DNA from: Coffea arabica
Lineage: Eukaryota; Streptophyta; Magnoliopsida; Gentianales; Rubiaceae
Direction of reading: 5' to 3'
Assembly (NCBI RefSeq): GCF_036785885.1
Contig: NC_092323.1
Span: forward strand, 13,896,501-13,960,500
Length of the DNA: 64,000 nt
Part shown: positions 1-11,209 of the stretch, one piece after another
How the letters are laid out: every line of letters begins with the position of its first letter
Numbering within the stretch: the stretch's first letter is position 1
Position numbers and translations under genes: made by a program
The notes under the pieces: model-generated
What the model saw: only the letters and a program-made list of their open reading frames with translations
Database searches by the model: none
What the model was told of the DNA's origin: nothing

Positions 1-2
1 TT

Positions 3-458
3 GAAAACTATGATATCCATAGCGTTCCCAAGAATACTGAGGCTCACCCCAGTACCGGTGGATTGTATAGATTGAAGTTCAACTCAATTGTGGATGTCAT
101 TTTGCAGAATGCAAATACAATGACACCTAATGTTAGTGAGACTCATCCATGGCATCTTCATGGCCATGATTTTTGGGTGCTGGGATATGGCAGGGGAAAG
201 TTTAACATGGCAACCGACACGGCTAGTTACAACCTGGGAAATCCAATCATGAAGAATTCAGTGCCTCTTCATCCTTATGGATGGACTGCATTGAGATTTA
301 GAGCTGATAATCCAGGGGTTTGGGCTTTCCATTGCCATATTGAGTTTCATTTCTTCTTGGGAATGGCTGTGGTTTTTGAAGAAGGGATTGATCAAGTTGG
401 AGAATTGCCTGATTCTATTATGGGATGTGGTGAAACTAAACCATTTGTTAAGCCATGA
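3..458 (+). CDS. L-ascorbate oxidase, 3' part of last exon (5' part lies outside the window)
   Basis: This is the C-terminal part of a plant L-ascorbate oxidase, a secreted blue multicopper oxidase that oxidises ascorbate while reducing oxygen to water. The frame is open from base 3, so the ATG at 63 is only an internal methionine. The third cupredoxin domain is visible. [10 protein letters not shown] carries ligands of the type 1 and type 2/3 copper sites. HCHIEFHFFLGM holds the His-Cys-His bridge, the type 1 histidine five residues after the Cys, and the axial Met ten residues after it. The end (GCGETKPFVKP, then TGA at 456-458) matches the two complete copies downstream in the same orientation, so this is the first seen member of a tandem array. 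All copper ligands in the visible part are intact. An AATAAATAAA poly(A) signal follows at 481-490. Confidence 0.9.
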   Translation, partial: ENYDIHSVPKNTEAHPSTGGLYRLKFNSIVDVILQNANTMTPNVSETHPWHLHGHDFWVLGYGRGKFNMATDTASYNLGNPIMKNSVPLHPYGWTALRFRADNPGVWAFHCHIEFHFFLGMAVVFEEGIDQVGELPDSIMGCGETKPFVKP

Positions 459-480
459 TTATTCTAGCTTCCATAGGCAG

Positions 481-490
481 AATAAATAAA
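481..490 (+). promoter_or_regulatory. Poly(A) signal of the first ascorbate oxidase
   Basis: AATAAATAAA lies 23 bases after the stop codon. It fits a near-upstream polyadenylation element for the partial oxidase gene. Confidence 0.5.
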
Positions 491-1211
491 GACAAACAGT
501 ATTAGTATTGGCACGGCACAAATATATCCTAGCCCTTTGGAAATTTCTTTTAAATTAACAACCATGCCCTTCACTAGTCAGAGATTGGGTTCATTTTGAA
601 AATGATAAATTTATCATTTTATGAATAATTTGCTGTGGAACTAAAATAGGTGTTCTGGTATTATAATTAGTCATTAACAAATGACGTACTAAAATAGGTA
701 CTCTGGCAATATAACTAGTCATCTATGTTTTTTGTGTTCTAACTAGATCTATAAATCAAACCAAGCAACTTGGTAGTTGGTTTGAACTTGACTCGAATCA
801 GACTCGTTCAACAATCCAAACCCGAACATGATTTCAAGTTCAAAAATGTTAATGAACCAATCACAATCTTATGTTGTCCAATTCGATATATTCAGGAACA
901 AGCAAATAAATTTCATAAAAATATACATTTAGTTTTCTTCCTTAACGCTACTTATTTCCTTCCAGTATATTGCTTATCTTCTAAAATAGCAACCATATAA
1001 TACTCTTGTCTTTTGAATAGGTATAATTGATTTTTATCACATTCCTGATTCATCATAATAGATTTCTTGAATATTAGAGAGCAAAAATTAAGAGGAAAAA
1101 AGCAACGAATTGGAGTGAAAATCTCTATATAATACAAAATAAAATTTCAAGTCAAGCCAAACTTTGATTGTATGTACTTAAGTTCGATATTTTAACATGC
1201 CAAATCAAACT
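491..1211. other. Intergenic, no gene seen
   Basis: AT-rich spacer between the first oxidase and the Mutator-like element. The short open frames have no recognisable protein features. Confidence 0.6.
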
Positions 1212-1220
1212 TTCTATAAA

Positions 1221-2385
1221 GGGAAATTTGCCAAATTGGTCCCTAACATTTACCAAAAACACTTTTTTAGTCCTTTACATATAAAATCAGCCAAAATGGT
1301 CCTTCACATTTAAATTGTGAGCCAATGTGGTCATATTGCTCGTTTTTGCTCATTTCTCCGGCTAAAAATAGCACGCTTCTCTCACGTGATCATATTTTTA
1401 GGGGCAAAACCGGAAACACATTTCATTACCTGTTAAAAGTAAAAGGTGTGGACAACCACCAAAATACACATTTCACCTTTGACTCTCAAAGTTTCAAGAA
1501 ACCCTAAATTGCATCCCACCGCCACGCCCTCAACTGACTCAGCCGCCTCCTCCCTCGCTATCCCTTCTCCTCTCTCCACTGTCCGTCCTCCCCCTCCCCT
1601 TCCTCATCGCCAGCATTTCTCCAACCTCCGGCAAGCTCTCTCCTTCGACGATGATATTGATGCGAGGGACTCGCAAGACGAGGGAGAGGATGAGGAAGAG
1701 CACCAGGAGGACGAGGAGGAGCTTCTCGAGCTGGAGCCCCGAATCGGATCTTGCCGGGTCCGGGAAGCTACCGATGAGTTGTCTGTGGGAGGTGTTGAGG
1801 AGGCTCCCGCCTCCAACACTGTTGTCGGCGGCCAGGGTTTGCAAAGGATGGAGGGACACGAGTAAACGGCTTTGGCGGGCGGCGGAGGAGCTGAGGCTTA
1901 GGGTTCCAGCTAAGGCCCAAATTGGATTCGTGGGATCGATGTTGCACAAATGTCCTGGACTTGTTAGACTCTCACTTAGAATGGAAAGGTTAGGACTTTT
2001 GGATATAAGTAAACAAGAACCAGATCTATGGATTCATCAAGCACATCACTTATACAGGAGAATTACAAAATAATTTTCGCCACCATTCGGGGATGCAATT
2101 CCGGTTTCTTGAAACTTTGAGGGCCAAAGGTGAAATGTGTATTTTGGTGGTTGTCCACACTTTTTATTTTTAACAGGTAATGAAATGTGTTTCCGGTTTT
2201 GCCCCTAAAAATATGACCACGTGAGAGAGGCGTGCTATTTTTAGCCGGAGAAATGAGCAAAAACGAGCAATAGGACCACATTGGCTCACAATTTAAATGT
2301 GAAGGACCATTTTGGCTGATTTTATATGTAAAGGACTAAAAAAGTGTTTTTGGTAAATGTTAGGGACCAATTTGGCAAATTTCCC
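1221..2385. mobile_element. Mutator-like transposon (Pack-MULE type) with long terminal inverted repeats
   Basis: The two ends are inverted copies of each other: about 297 bp at 1221-1517 and its reverse complement at 2089-2385, both starting GGGAAATTTGCCAAATTGG. I count only a handful of mismatches over the outer 250 bp, so insertion is recent. The element is flanked by a perfect 9-bp direct repeat, TTCTATAAA, at 1212-1220 and 2386-2394. Long inverted repeats with a 9-bp target duplication are the hallmark of Mutator-like elements. The internal 570 bp encodes no transposase. It is clearly GC-richer than its surroundings and carries a piece of a host F-box gene. It is therefore non-autonomous and would need a transposase supplied elsewhere. 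Confidence 0.9.
1521..1985 (+). pseudogene. F-box gene fragment captured inside the Mutator-like element
   Basis: The internal region of the transposon encodes an F-box-like segment in frame 1651-2073: LPMSCLWEVLRRLPPPTLL, then VCKGWRDTSKRLWRAAEEL and a leucine-rich start (CPGLVRLSLRME). F-box domains bind Skp1 in SCF ubiquitin ligases. Just upstream an acidic Asp/Glu-rich stretch reads in another frame (1446-1865). The two frames join plausibly near 1735-1745, so a frameshift probably separates parts of the original N-terminus. After about residue LSLRME the protein turns unrelated, so only the 5' part of a gene was taken. No intact product is expected, though a read-through protein starting at the 1651 frame is possible. 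The parent gene is not in this window. Confidence 0.7.
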
Positions 2386-2394
2386 TTCTATAAA

Positions 2395-4926
2395 CATACA
2401 TATGAATTTTTATGTAACATTTTGGACGAATAAATAACATATTAGTACTTACAAAACTAATGATTGTACATTTGTACTTAGAAAAATGGGTGAACCAATG
2501 ATCTACAACACATTTGGTCATCTTTGGGTTTTTGAGCTTACAAGATTTGGGCCTTGAGAAATTAGTTGGGCTACAAAATTGTAACAAATTTTAACTTCCA
2601 TATCCTACGTACAGATAATATTCTGGATTCTTTTATGGCCAATAATGAACTACTTGCTTCTGATTTAAATTAAGGTCTGTCTAATGGATTTTATTGGGAA
2701 CTCGTTAAGAAATACTTTAGTTGTTATAATTTTTAAAAAATAAGATTGATGAGAAAAAGTATATAGAGACAACAGAAGATTGTAAGTAATTATTAGTGTG
2801 TATATACACATGATAGGTTAGATGGAATTCAAGTATGTTAGCTATGATCCATTGGACATCTGTGAGAAAAAAAAAACCTTTAAAATTATACAATGGAGAA
2901 AGAGGAAAAAGGACCTGTCATTTTAGGAAAGAAGAAAAAAGAATCTGCATTCTTCTGCAAGCAAACATGAAAATGGAGGATACTAATTAAGCATATATAG
3001 AAACGAAATCACTCAAAGGACAAACAAATATACACTACTTTCAACTGGATTTTAACTGAAGAACCCAATTAGTCGAAACATATTTTAAACTTATGTAAAA
3101 GTTCTATTATCGATTCTGATTAACAGTAACCAAACTGTAAAACAAATATCTGAGAACGATTCTAATTTGTGTGTTTTCTTCTTCTTCTTCTTCTTCTTTT
3201 GTCCTAATTGCCACCAACATTTTTAATTCTTCAGTTTCATTTGATTTCGTTTTGTTCTTAATATTTTCCTCCCATCTGCTAGTCTTGTCATCACCAATGC
3301 TGCCATGGTCACCGCCAGCATTACTGATTACACATTTGGTGTTCGAGGAAAACGATTGAGGGCAATTGATCCCACGACCCTTAAAAAATGTAAAATATTT
3401 ACGACTTTAGCTATTACCAGTTCCCACGACTTTACGTTCGGATTGCCATGTTAAGCACGTTCCTATTTTCAAGGCAAAGAATCTGCGTGATGGATTATTC
3501 TTTTTGGACAAATGATTGATCGAACGAGTCAAGTTCATCTATAACTAATTGAACACTAATCAAAGGAGACATAGTCCTTGTTTGTTGTCGATTGGTTTAG
3601 ATTTGACAAGATCTATTTATAGAAATTGATTATAAAGAATAATCAGAATCAATAAAAGTTACTCGTTAAGTAATTATAAATTTTAGCTTTTTTGGTCATT
3701 TAAAAATTTTATAATTAGAATACAAAAATAACCGAGAACATCACAAAAACCAATTAGTCAAAATCAGAATCTATAATCAGTTAAATAATCAATCGAGAAA
3801 AAGCCCATATAATGAGCAATTTTTTTTTTTAATTCTGTGCCTTGAGAGGACATAATAAATACACCGGGATCAAGCCCTAACCTTTCTTTAATTTCATATC
3901 AATTGCCAAATAAATTTTTATCGCACAACATTTTCAGTTCGTTGGAAAGTTGCTTCTACAAATATAACTATATATAAACAAAAAAAAAAAAAAAAGTTCG
4001 CCACAAGTTCAAATTACTTAGTATGCTGCTATTGATCCACTACATCTCCCAAGGCCTTCTGCATTTTGTGGCACATTCATCCAAATATTGAACCATATAC
4101 TAAGAAGAAAAGACTTGGAAATAAAAAAAAAAAAAGTAAATAACTATATAAAGCCTAGTCAACGCAATCCTCAACTTGCACCAAGAAGCTACAGTTCACA
4201 AGAATACTAGTAAACTGACGAAGAATGCATGCTTAGAAGTTAGAAATTGTCTTAAAATATTTTAGGTCTTTGCCCTCGTTCAGGGACTCATTCCATTTTT
4301 AGGTCTCATCCACCAAGTTTTGTGCTGAATGGTGGAATAAATTAAGTACAATCGACGAATATGGCCGTTGGCTTGCTTTAAAGTTTGAACGTGGTGGTTA
4401 GAAGTACTTAACACTCAAACTGCATTAATTGAACCACTTAATTAACTTGTTTATTTAATTTGCATGTGTTTTGTTTTTGTTAATACGTATTAACAAATAA
4501 TTAGGCTGCAAAAAAAATCTTGTTGGTCAATGACAAATCACGTGCAGCAAGAACACCACGAATTTACACAAAAAAAAAAAAGATTTTTATAACTTGGTAC
4601 CCACTACCTTTTATTTAATTTTTTTTTGTTTGGGATTTAGGTACAAACCCAAATGGCCTGTGGTTAGTGTTAACTAAATCTAAATGACATCCCTCTGTCT
4701 GAATAGGAGCTATTACTAGATTACTTGATGCTATCAGTAATATTTCTTGATCCCCCGCCTGCATTCCAGGTGCCTTAGTGCACCATTTGTCAGTTTCTTG
4801 GTTTCACTTTCAAGAGGGTGCCTTAACTACGCCCATTTGATTCATTCCCAGCCCCCTTCCCTTAGCATAGGACGAGTTGTAATTGTTGTATTCGAAAAAA
4901 AATAGTTCTTGATCAAGAAACTTAGG
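2395..4926. other. Intergenic, no gene seen
   Basis: AT-rich spacer with homopolymer runs and a short TTC repeat around 3178-3198. No open frame here resembles a known protein, and no RNA gene was recognised. Confidence 0.55.
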
Positions 4927-5073
4927 TCCGTTTGGATTGCGATTTTTCTCAGAAAAATTATTATGTTTTCCGTGAACACATTTTTCTACCACCTTTTTAC
5001 CTCACATATATCAAATTGTTGTAGTAATTTTTCTATAAAAAAATCCAGAAAAATGCAATTCAAACGGGGCTAA
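4927..5073. mobile_element. Small inverted-repeat transposon (MITE)
   Basis: The ends are inverted copies: CCGTTTGGATTGCGATTTTT on the left, and CAATTCAAACGGGG on the right, which reads CCCCGTTTGAATTG in reverse. The inside carries the block around 'ctcacatatatcaaat' seen in reverse in the copies at 12502-12645 and 35393-35540. It has no coding capacity and no clear target duplication. The superfamily is probably hAT-like, but this is a guess from the general look of the termini. Confidence 0.5.
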
Positions 5074-5553
5074 TTGGTAGTAAATGCAGGGAATCCTGAC
5101 TTGGTTTTAGTGTTCACAATCAAGTCAACGTCAGCCCTTTAAACTAGAGGTTTTACCATTCAACTGGCACATGTGGACAGCTTGATTAGACCCTTTCAAA
5201 GAAAGGAAAACGAAAGACAACTTCTGAGAGATTGAGATTAATTATAGTTTGTCGTAATAAGCTGTTACAAAGTCATTGTTGACTTGAAGATCGTTCTTAT
5301 CCGTAAATTGATGAACACGTAATAAACTTACTTTTACACCACGAACTCCACAGCTTACGCAAGGGTGCTGACGTTAAATTGTGTACGCACTCAAGCTGGA
5401 ATTAATTGTATTCTTTGTCGTGTTATTTTTGGACAAAAATGATTTAAGTAGTTCATTAATGAAATTGGGTACAACCAATCCACAATTCTTGCATCTTTGG
5501 TGGTGGCATGATTGTATTTTAAATAAGATAGGTTACATGGCAAACAAAGCCTT

Positions 5554-5654
5554 GTATCCCTTCGGGACATCCAATAAAATTGAAACGACACAGAAAAGAT
5601 TAGCATAGCCCTTGTGTAAGGGTGACACGGACAAATCAAGAAATAGTTGAAATT
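5554..5654 (+). pseudogene. U6 snRNA retropseudogene
   Basis: The stretch follows plant U6 spliceosomal RNA from its 5' stem loop (CCCTTCGGGACATCC) through AGATTAGCATAGCCC to the 3' segment GACACGGACAAATC. It has about a dozen differences from the nearly invariant U6 sequence, including in the conserved central region. A poly(A) run (5655-5669) follows directly, as in U6 copies made by LINE machinery. The upstream sequence lacks the usual plant U6 promoter elements at expected spacing. It is therefore most likely an inactive reverse-transcribed copy rather than a working gene. No clean target duplication was found. Confidence 0.85.
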
Positions 5655-5669
5655 AAAAAAAAAAAAAAA

Positions 5670-6160
5670 CTTTGCATGGCTTGTGATTATGCGTGTATAA
5701 TCGCTTACTTACAAAGTAAAATAAAAAAGTTAAAGTACTAATAACCACCAAATAAAACCGTTATAGAGATGTTGATGGCATAAGGCTTGTGTTTAATATC
5801 CATAATTGAGTGCTTATGGAATGGTGCTTGCAACCTGCCACGGAATGAAAGATTTTAGTTGATGTTTTGAAAAGGTAAGTAGCTTGTTGTGGATTGCCAT
5901 TGATGAAGTCATTGAACATTAGAATCTATTTCAGCACTTCGTTTGTAAATGACAGGATACCTTCGCAGCACTAACAAGGTAATGAAATGTTTTGAAAAGG
6001 AAAATGGATTAATGGGATCAACTAAACCTTATATCATTTATCATGAAAACGCGTAAGAACATTTGAAGATTGATCAGATTTTACGAGGTCAATTGAATTC
6101 TCAAACTGTTAGGTAAACCCTACGTAAGACCTTAGTCTTAGTCTATGATGGATCAAGAAT
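5670..6160. other. Intergenic, no gene seen
   Basis: Spacer between the U6 copy and the second Mutator-like element. Nothing recognised. Confidence 0.5.
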
Positions 6161-6169
6161 TAAAAGAAA

Positions 6170-7447
6170 CGGTTAATTATAAAAACTCCCCTTAAGGTAT
6201 ATCAATTTTTTGCATTTTGCCTCCTAACATTATTTTTTCTGATTTTATCTCCTGAACCGTCAATTGACTCTGATGTTGTGTAATATTAATGTCAAAAAGA
6301 TATTTATACATTTAATAGTTAAATGTAGCAATCCCCGTAACTTATTTTGCACTTTATCACTTAATAGCATTTTTTTTTCAAATTTGTTTGTTTGTCACTA
6401 TAATTGTTAGTGAACTCCAATATTTTATAACATCTAGAACAAATAATGTTTAAAAAATTAATATCCCTAACATAGTAATAAAAAAATAAAATATTTATCG
6501 GTATGGTGCTAATTAAATTTTATCCCATGATTATATTGTTTTTTTAGATTCAGAGAAATATATTGTTAATTTCACGTAACAATAGGAAAAAATAACAAAA
6601 ATTGTTATTGAAAAATTAATATATGAAATTATTATTAAAAGTCTAAAAATGCTCGAATATTGTCAGTTCCTCTTTACGAATGTGCATATGGTTGCATTTT
6701 CTTTTAATAGCCAGATATTTTCTTTATTTGGCCCTATACATTTTATTGTTGGTAATACTTAAAAAATAGAGAAAATGGTTGATTTGGGATTCAAAGTTTT
6801 TGGGGTCATTTTTATAATATAGCATGATTAGATGGCATTAAAAATTGTTTTTTTCTAAAATTTTTTTTTGTTGCATCATAAGCATGTTTCTCAATCATTC
6901 TTTTATTTTTTTTCAACCATCTTTTTATTTTACAAACATCAAATCACAAAAAGTATTACAGTATTATTCTAAAATTTTTTTTCAAATAATCTTCAATCCA
7001 AACAAACCCAATCGATAGACCTTTAATAATATTTTTATAGTTTATTTTTCACTAATAATTTTTGTTTTTTCCCTTTATCTGCAAAATGAGCGGGATATTT
7101 TTCCTCCATCTAAAAACCTGTAATTATGGAGTAATATTTAACAAGGCCTATATTCATAGATATACAGTAATTTTCATTATTATGTTAGGGATGCTGCTAT
7201 TTTTAAATATTAGCCGTCTTGAGTGGTTTTAGGGACAGACAGACAAATCAAGAGAAAAATGATAGTGAAGTAAACCCCTAAAGGGATTTATTGAAGTAAA
7301 CCCCTAAGGGTATAATTGTCATTTTGATATTTTCATTATGCGGGATTAGAGTTGACTAACGATTTAGGGAATAAAGTGAAAAAAAATGACGTTAGAAGGT
7401 AAAGTGTAAAACTGATTAAACTTAAGGAAAGCTTTTGTAATTAACCC
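6170..7447. mobile_element. Older non-autonomous Mutator-like element
   Basis: Imperfect inverted repeats of about 140 bp face each other: GGTTAATTATAAAAAC on the left and, in reverse complement, GGGTTAATTACAAAAGC on the right. They stay alignable inward at roughly 70 percent by eye. A perfect 9-bp repeat, TAAAAGAAA, flanks the element at 6161-6169 and 7448-7456. The interior is very AT-rich with no transposase. Around 6850-7015 there may be a nested small element whose right end (CAATCCAAACAAACCC) resembles the MITE family of this window. The weaker match between its ends suggests it is older than the element at 1221-2385. Confidence 0.75.
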
Positions 7448-7456
7448 TAAAAGAAA

Positions 7457-8432
7457 TTGTAGAGCTCACATAGGGTTCACATGTCAGGCCTACATGTTGT
7501 GTCTAGTATTGACTAAGAATAAGGTTGATCCTATAAGCCCCTAACCTTCGTTTGGTAAATAAGAATAGGCTGAAATGGAAAGGACTTCCAATTTATCCAT
7601 TCAATTCTCGCGTTTGATATAGATGTTTTAAAAATTCGAAAGTCCTCTTTCCTTAGAACGTTCATTCCAACTATTTCCTAAAAATGCATTCCTTATAAAA
7701 AATTTAAGGAAGGTCCTCTCGAACATCATCTCGATCTAAATAGAATGTCAAGATAATCCTTATGCATCTTTTTAGTGAATCACCAAATCTTAGGATATTT
7801 GTTAATTTAATTAATAAATGACTGTAACTTCTTTATAATAAACAATTCTATCTGTGTTTAAAATTAATAATTTTTTTCCATACTTTGCTAACAACCAAAA
7901 CCTTTAAGATAATCTTTTTTTTTCATATTTCTATTATTAATTGATTTTGCTGATAAATTGCCTTATCAACGTACAAATACATGCAATCATCTGCCTCTTT
8001 GTTTTTACTTTACTCTCCAACTTAGCCATTTGTCTACAATTTTATGAACCACAACAAGGCCTTTGATCACAATGCCTTGAAGGCACACAAAACGGTATTT
8101 TCTGGAGCAAGCAGAATCTTTACCATTTAAAATGAAGGATTTTGTTCTGACCTCCCTTAAACATGGCCTAGAATATGAAGATGTAGTAAACCGTCTAGAT
8201 TTTTCTTCTTCTTTTTATTTTTTGGTAAGAATAAAATAGAAATTCGCTGTCAGGAGGTGACTATTCGTGAAGAGTAACACTTCCAGATAGAATTCCCCCG
8301 GAGTAAAAGCCAAGAAATATGATTACATATGATTATATTACCGAGTTATAACCTGAAAAAGTCAATCAGTTAACATATTCCACCTGGTAATCCTATCTCA
8401 CTTATAAACTGAGATTGACTGATAGTATCTGC
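7457..8432. other. Intergenic upstream of the second ascorbate oxidase
   Basis: No coding region recognised. The stretch is AT-rich and probably holds distal promoter sequence. Confidence 0.5.
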
Positions 8433-8560
8433 AGAGGAAATTGGAGGGCTACTTCGTTTTTCTGAACAGATGGAACCTTTTTCATGGTCGCCTCAAGCAA
8501 ATCAGCAACCTGGCAGATTAGTATCAGCTATCAAGTCTGAACTCCCTTTCTCTATATATA
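8433..8560 (+). promoter_or_regulatory. Proximal promoter and TATA box of the second ascorbate oxidase
   Basis: CTATATATA at 8552-8560 lies about 140 bases before the ATG. It and the following 'tcttgatcatctcaagaaat' stretch are repeated before the third oxidase. An upstream block (GAGGAAATTGGAGGGC near 8434-8449) is also shared. Conservation between paralogues is the evidence, and function is inferred. Confidence 0.6.
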
Positions 8561-8698
8561 TGTTCTTCTTGATCATCTCAAGAAATCAGCAAAAAAAAAC
8601 TTCAGCTTGGGAAAAGACCTGCAGTCCCAAGTAACTTTTCCTTAATCAAGACATTAGAACTTAAGAGGCTGCTTAAACTTGCTCCGGAGATCAAAGAC

Positions 8699-10904
8699 AT
8701 GGCTGAGCTTCTCCAGTGCAGAAGTTTAGCTAAAAACTTGGCTGGATTGAGCCTCCTTTTGTGTTTAGCAGCTATAGCAGTCCCTTCTGTTGAAGCTAAA
8801 GTTCGATATCATAAATGGGAGGTGAAATATCAGTATAAGTCTCCCGATTGCTACCAGAAACTGGTAATTACCATCAATGGAAGAAGTCCAGGACCAACCA
8901 TCAATGCTCAGCAAGGTGACACAGTTATTGTTGAGATCAGAAACAGCTTGCTACTGGAGGATGTTGCTATCCATTGGCATGGAATCCGACAGGTAATTAA
9001 GAGCATTATGATATATTTATCTTCACTTTGTTCCTTTGAATGTACTGGATTCTTGATGTAAGTATGTAGCTAGATGTTAATATCTATTTTTGTTGATTGG
9101 TTGCAGCATGGAACACCTTGGGCTGATGGAACAGAAGGGGTCACCCAATGTCCAATTATTCCAGGAGATACGTTTACATACAAGTTCGTAGTAGATAAAG
9201 TAAGTCCAACAGTTGACATAGTTTCTTTACTTGATTGCAACATACTACACTTGCCATAAAGTTTATCCGAATTTTAAAATAGGTAACTGTTATTGCAGCC
9301 TGGAACATTTTTGTATCATGCACATTATGGTATGCAAAGAGGAGCAGGGCTATATGGATTAATTAAGGTCTCACTTCCTGCTGGAGAGTCTGAGCCATTT
9401 TCTTATGACTATGATCGCAGCATCATCCTTGCTGACTGGTACCACAAGAGTACTTATGAACAAATGACTGGGCTCAATTCAATACCCTTTGTTTGGGTTG
9501 GGGAACCTCAGGTAATCTTTTGCTTAAATCTACTGCTAGTTTTGATCAGTTTATGTTCAAATGCTCTAGGCTAATGGTCTCACTCCAATATTTTCAGTCA
9601 ATTTTGATACAAGGGAGAGGGAAATTTAACTGTAGTACACCAGGGACTGAAGCTGATCTTTGCAATGCAACAAATCCAGAGTGTTCCCCTTTCTCATTGA
9701 CAGTTGTTCCTGGCAAAACATACAGGCTGAGGATCGGAAGCTTGACCGGTCTTTCAGCCTTGAGTTTTGAAATAGAGGTACAAATTACTATAGTTTCTTG
9801 CAAATTTTCCTCTATCAAGAATTTTTAAAGTACCCCTTCACATGCTTAACCAGCTGGACCAAAATTTTTAATTTCCAAAAGCTTATCCCCAGAATAAACA
9901 ATCAAAGCTGAGTCAGGCGATACTAATTTATGGATTCTTTAATGCAGGGTCACAATATGACTGTTGTTGAAGCTGATGGCCACAATGTCGAGCCGTTTGT
10001 CGTTCAAAATCTTTTCATCTACTCTGGAGAGACATACTCCGTTCTAATCAAGGCTGATCAAGACCCTTCGCGAAATTATTGGGCTAGTGCACATATTGTT
10101 AGCAGAAATAGCAATACTACAAATGGATTAGGCATCATCAATTACTATCCAAATCATCCCAAAAGAAATCCCCCCACGAGTCCCCTGGTTGGACCTCGAT
10201 GGAACGATACAGCTCCCAGAATTGCTCAAAGTCAAGCAATCAAAGCTCTCAAAGGCTACATCCATACCCCTCCACAGACAACAGATAGAGTAATTGTTAT
10301 GCTCAATACACAAAACAAGATAGATGATCATGTCCGTTGGTCTGTCAACAATGTCTCATTTGGCCTTCCTGATACACCTTACCTCATAGCCCTTAAACAA
10401 AATTTTCTACATGCTTTCGAGCAAACCCCTCCTCCAGAAGGATACGATGCTGCCAACTACGACATCTATAGTGTTGCCAAGAATGTAAATGCTACGACAA
10501 GCAACTCGATTTATCGGCTCAAGTTCAACTCGACAGTTGATGTAATCTTGCAGAATGCAAACACAATGAATGTGAATAACAGTGAAACACATCCTTGGCA
10601 TCTTCACGGGCATGATTTTTGGGTCCTGGGCTATGGTATAGGCAAGTTTAACATCTCAACTGATCCCAAGAAGTACAACCTTGTCAATCCGATAATGAAG
10701 AATACAGTGCCTGTTCATCCTTATGGCTGGACTGCATTGAGATTCAGAGCTGATAATCCAGGTGTTTGGCTATTCCATTGCCATATTGAAGCTCATTTCT
10801 TCCAGGGCATGGGAGTGGTATTTGAAGAAGGGGTGGAGAAGGTAGGAAGATTGCCCACATCTATAATGGGATGCGGTGAAACAAAACGCTTTTTCAAGCC
10901 GTAG
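8699..10904 (+). CDS. L-ascorbate oxidase, complete five-exon gene
   Basis: Exons assembled from in-frame GT..AG junctions: 8699-8992, 9107-9199, 9299-9511, 9598-9777, 9948-10904, giving 578 aa, a usual length for the family. The first about 33 residues form a signal peptide ending near VEA/KVRYH, so the enzyme is secreted to the cell wall space. Three cupredoxin domains are present. Copper motifs in order are [24 protein letters not shown] and [12 protein letters not shown], the last with Cys, His at +5 and axial Met at +10. The protein has several N-glycosylation motifs (NNT, NVS, NNS type). It catalyses four-electron reduction of oxygen with ascorbate as donor and affects apoplastic redox state. 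It is the middle member of the tandem array. No disruption is seen. Confidence 0.95.
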
Positions 10905-11028
10905 AGAAATAAAAGAAATACAAGCTGAAGATATATAGCACAAAAGATTCAAGCCGCTTTGTCTTGTATGTAGCACAAAAGATTCTTGAAATCCCTTTTT
11001 TTTTTATAAATGTTTTCCCGGTATCTAT

Positions 11029-11150
11029 AAGTGTGTTTGGATTATAAATTCTTTGAGATAATTTTGTTAAAAAGTATTGTAGCACTTTTTTGATATGATA
11101 TATGTGAGATAAAAAGGTAATTGCAAAATGTGTTGATAATGCAAGCAAAT
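11029..11150. mobile_element. MITE-like fragment
   Basis: Begins GTGTGTTTGGATTATAAATT and contains 'gtagcac' and 'atatgtgagataaaaaggt' blocks. These recur, in reverse order, in the element near 37108-37280. The right boundary is not clear. Confidence 0.35.
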
Positions 11151-11209
11151 CAGTATGTGTAAATAAAATGTAAATAAAGTAGAATAATTTGATCAGCATT
11201 TGCCTTGAA

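Noticed and set aside
1539-1949. 136-aa open frame on the minus strand inside the Mutator-like element
   Set aside because: It mirrors the captured F-box segment, which shows real domain similarity on the plus strand.
3171-3359. Ser/Phe-rich open frame
   Set aside because: Starts in a TTC repeat; its composition reflects the repeat rather than a protein.
5554-5654. Functional U6 snRNA gene
   Set aside because: Many differences from invariant U6 positions, an A-tail, and no USE/TATA promoter at the expected spacing.
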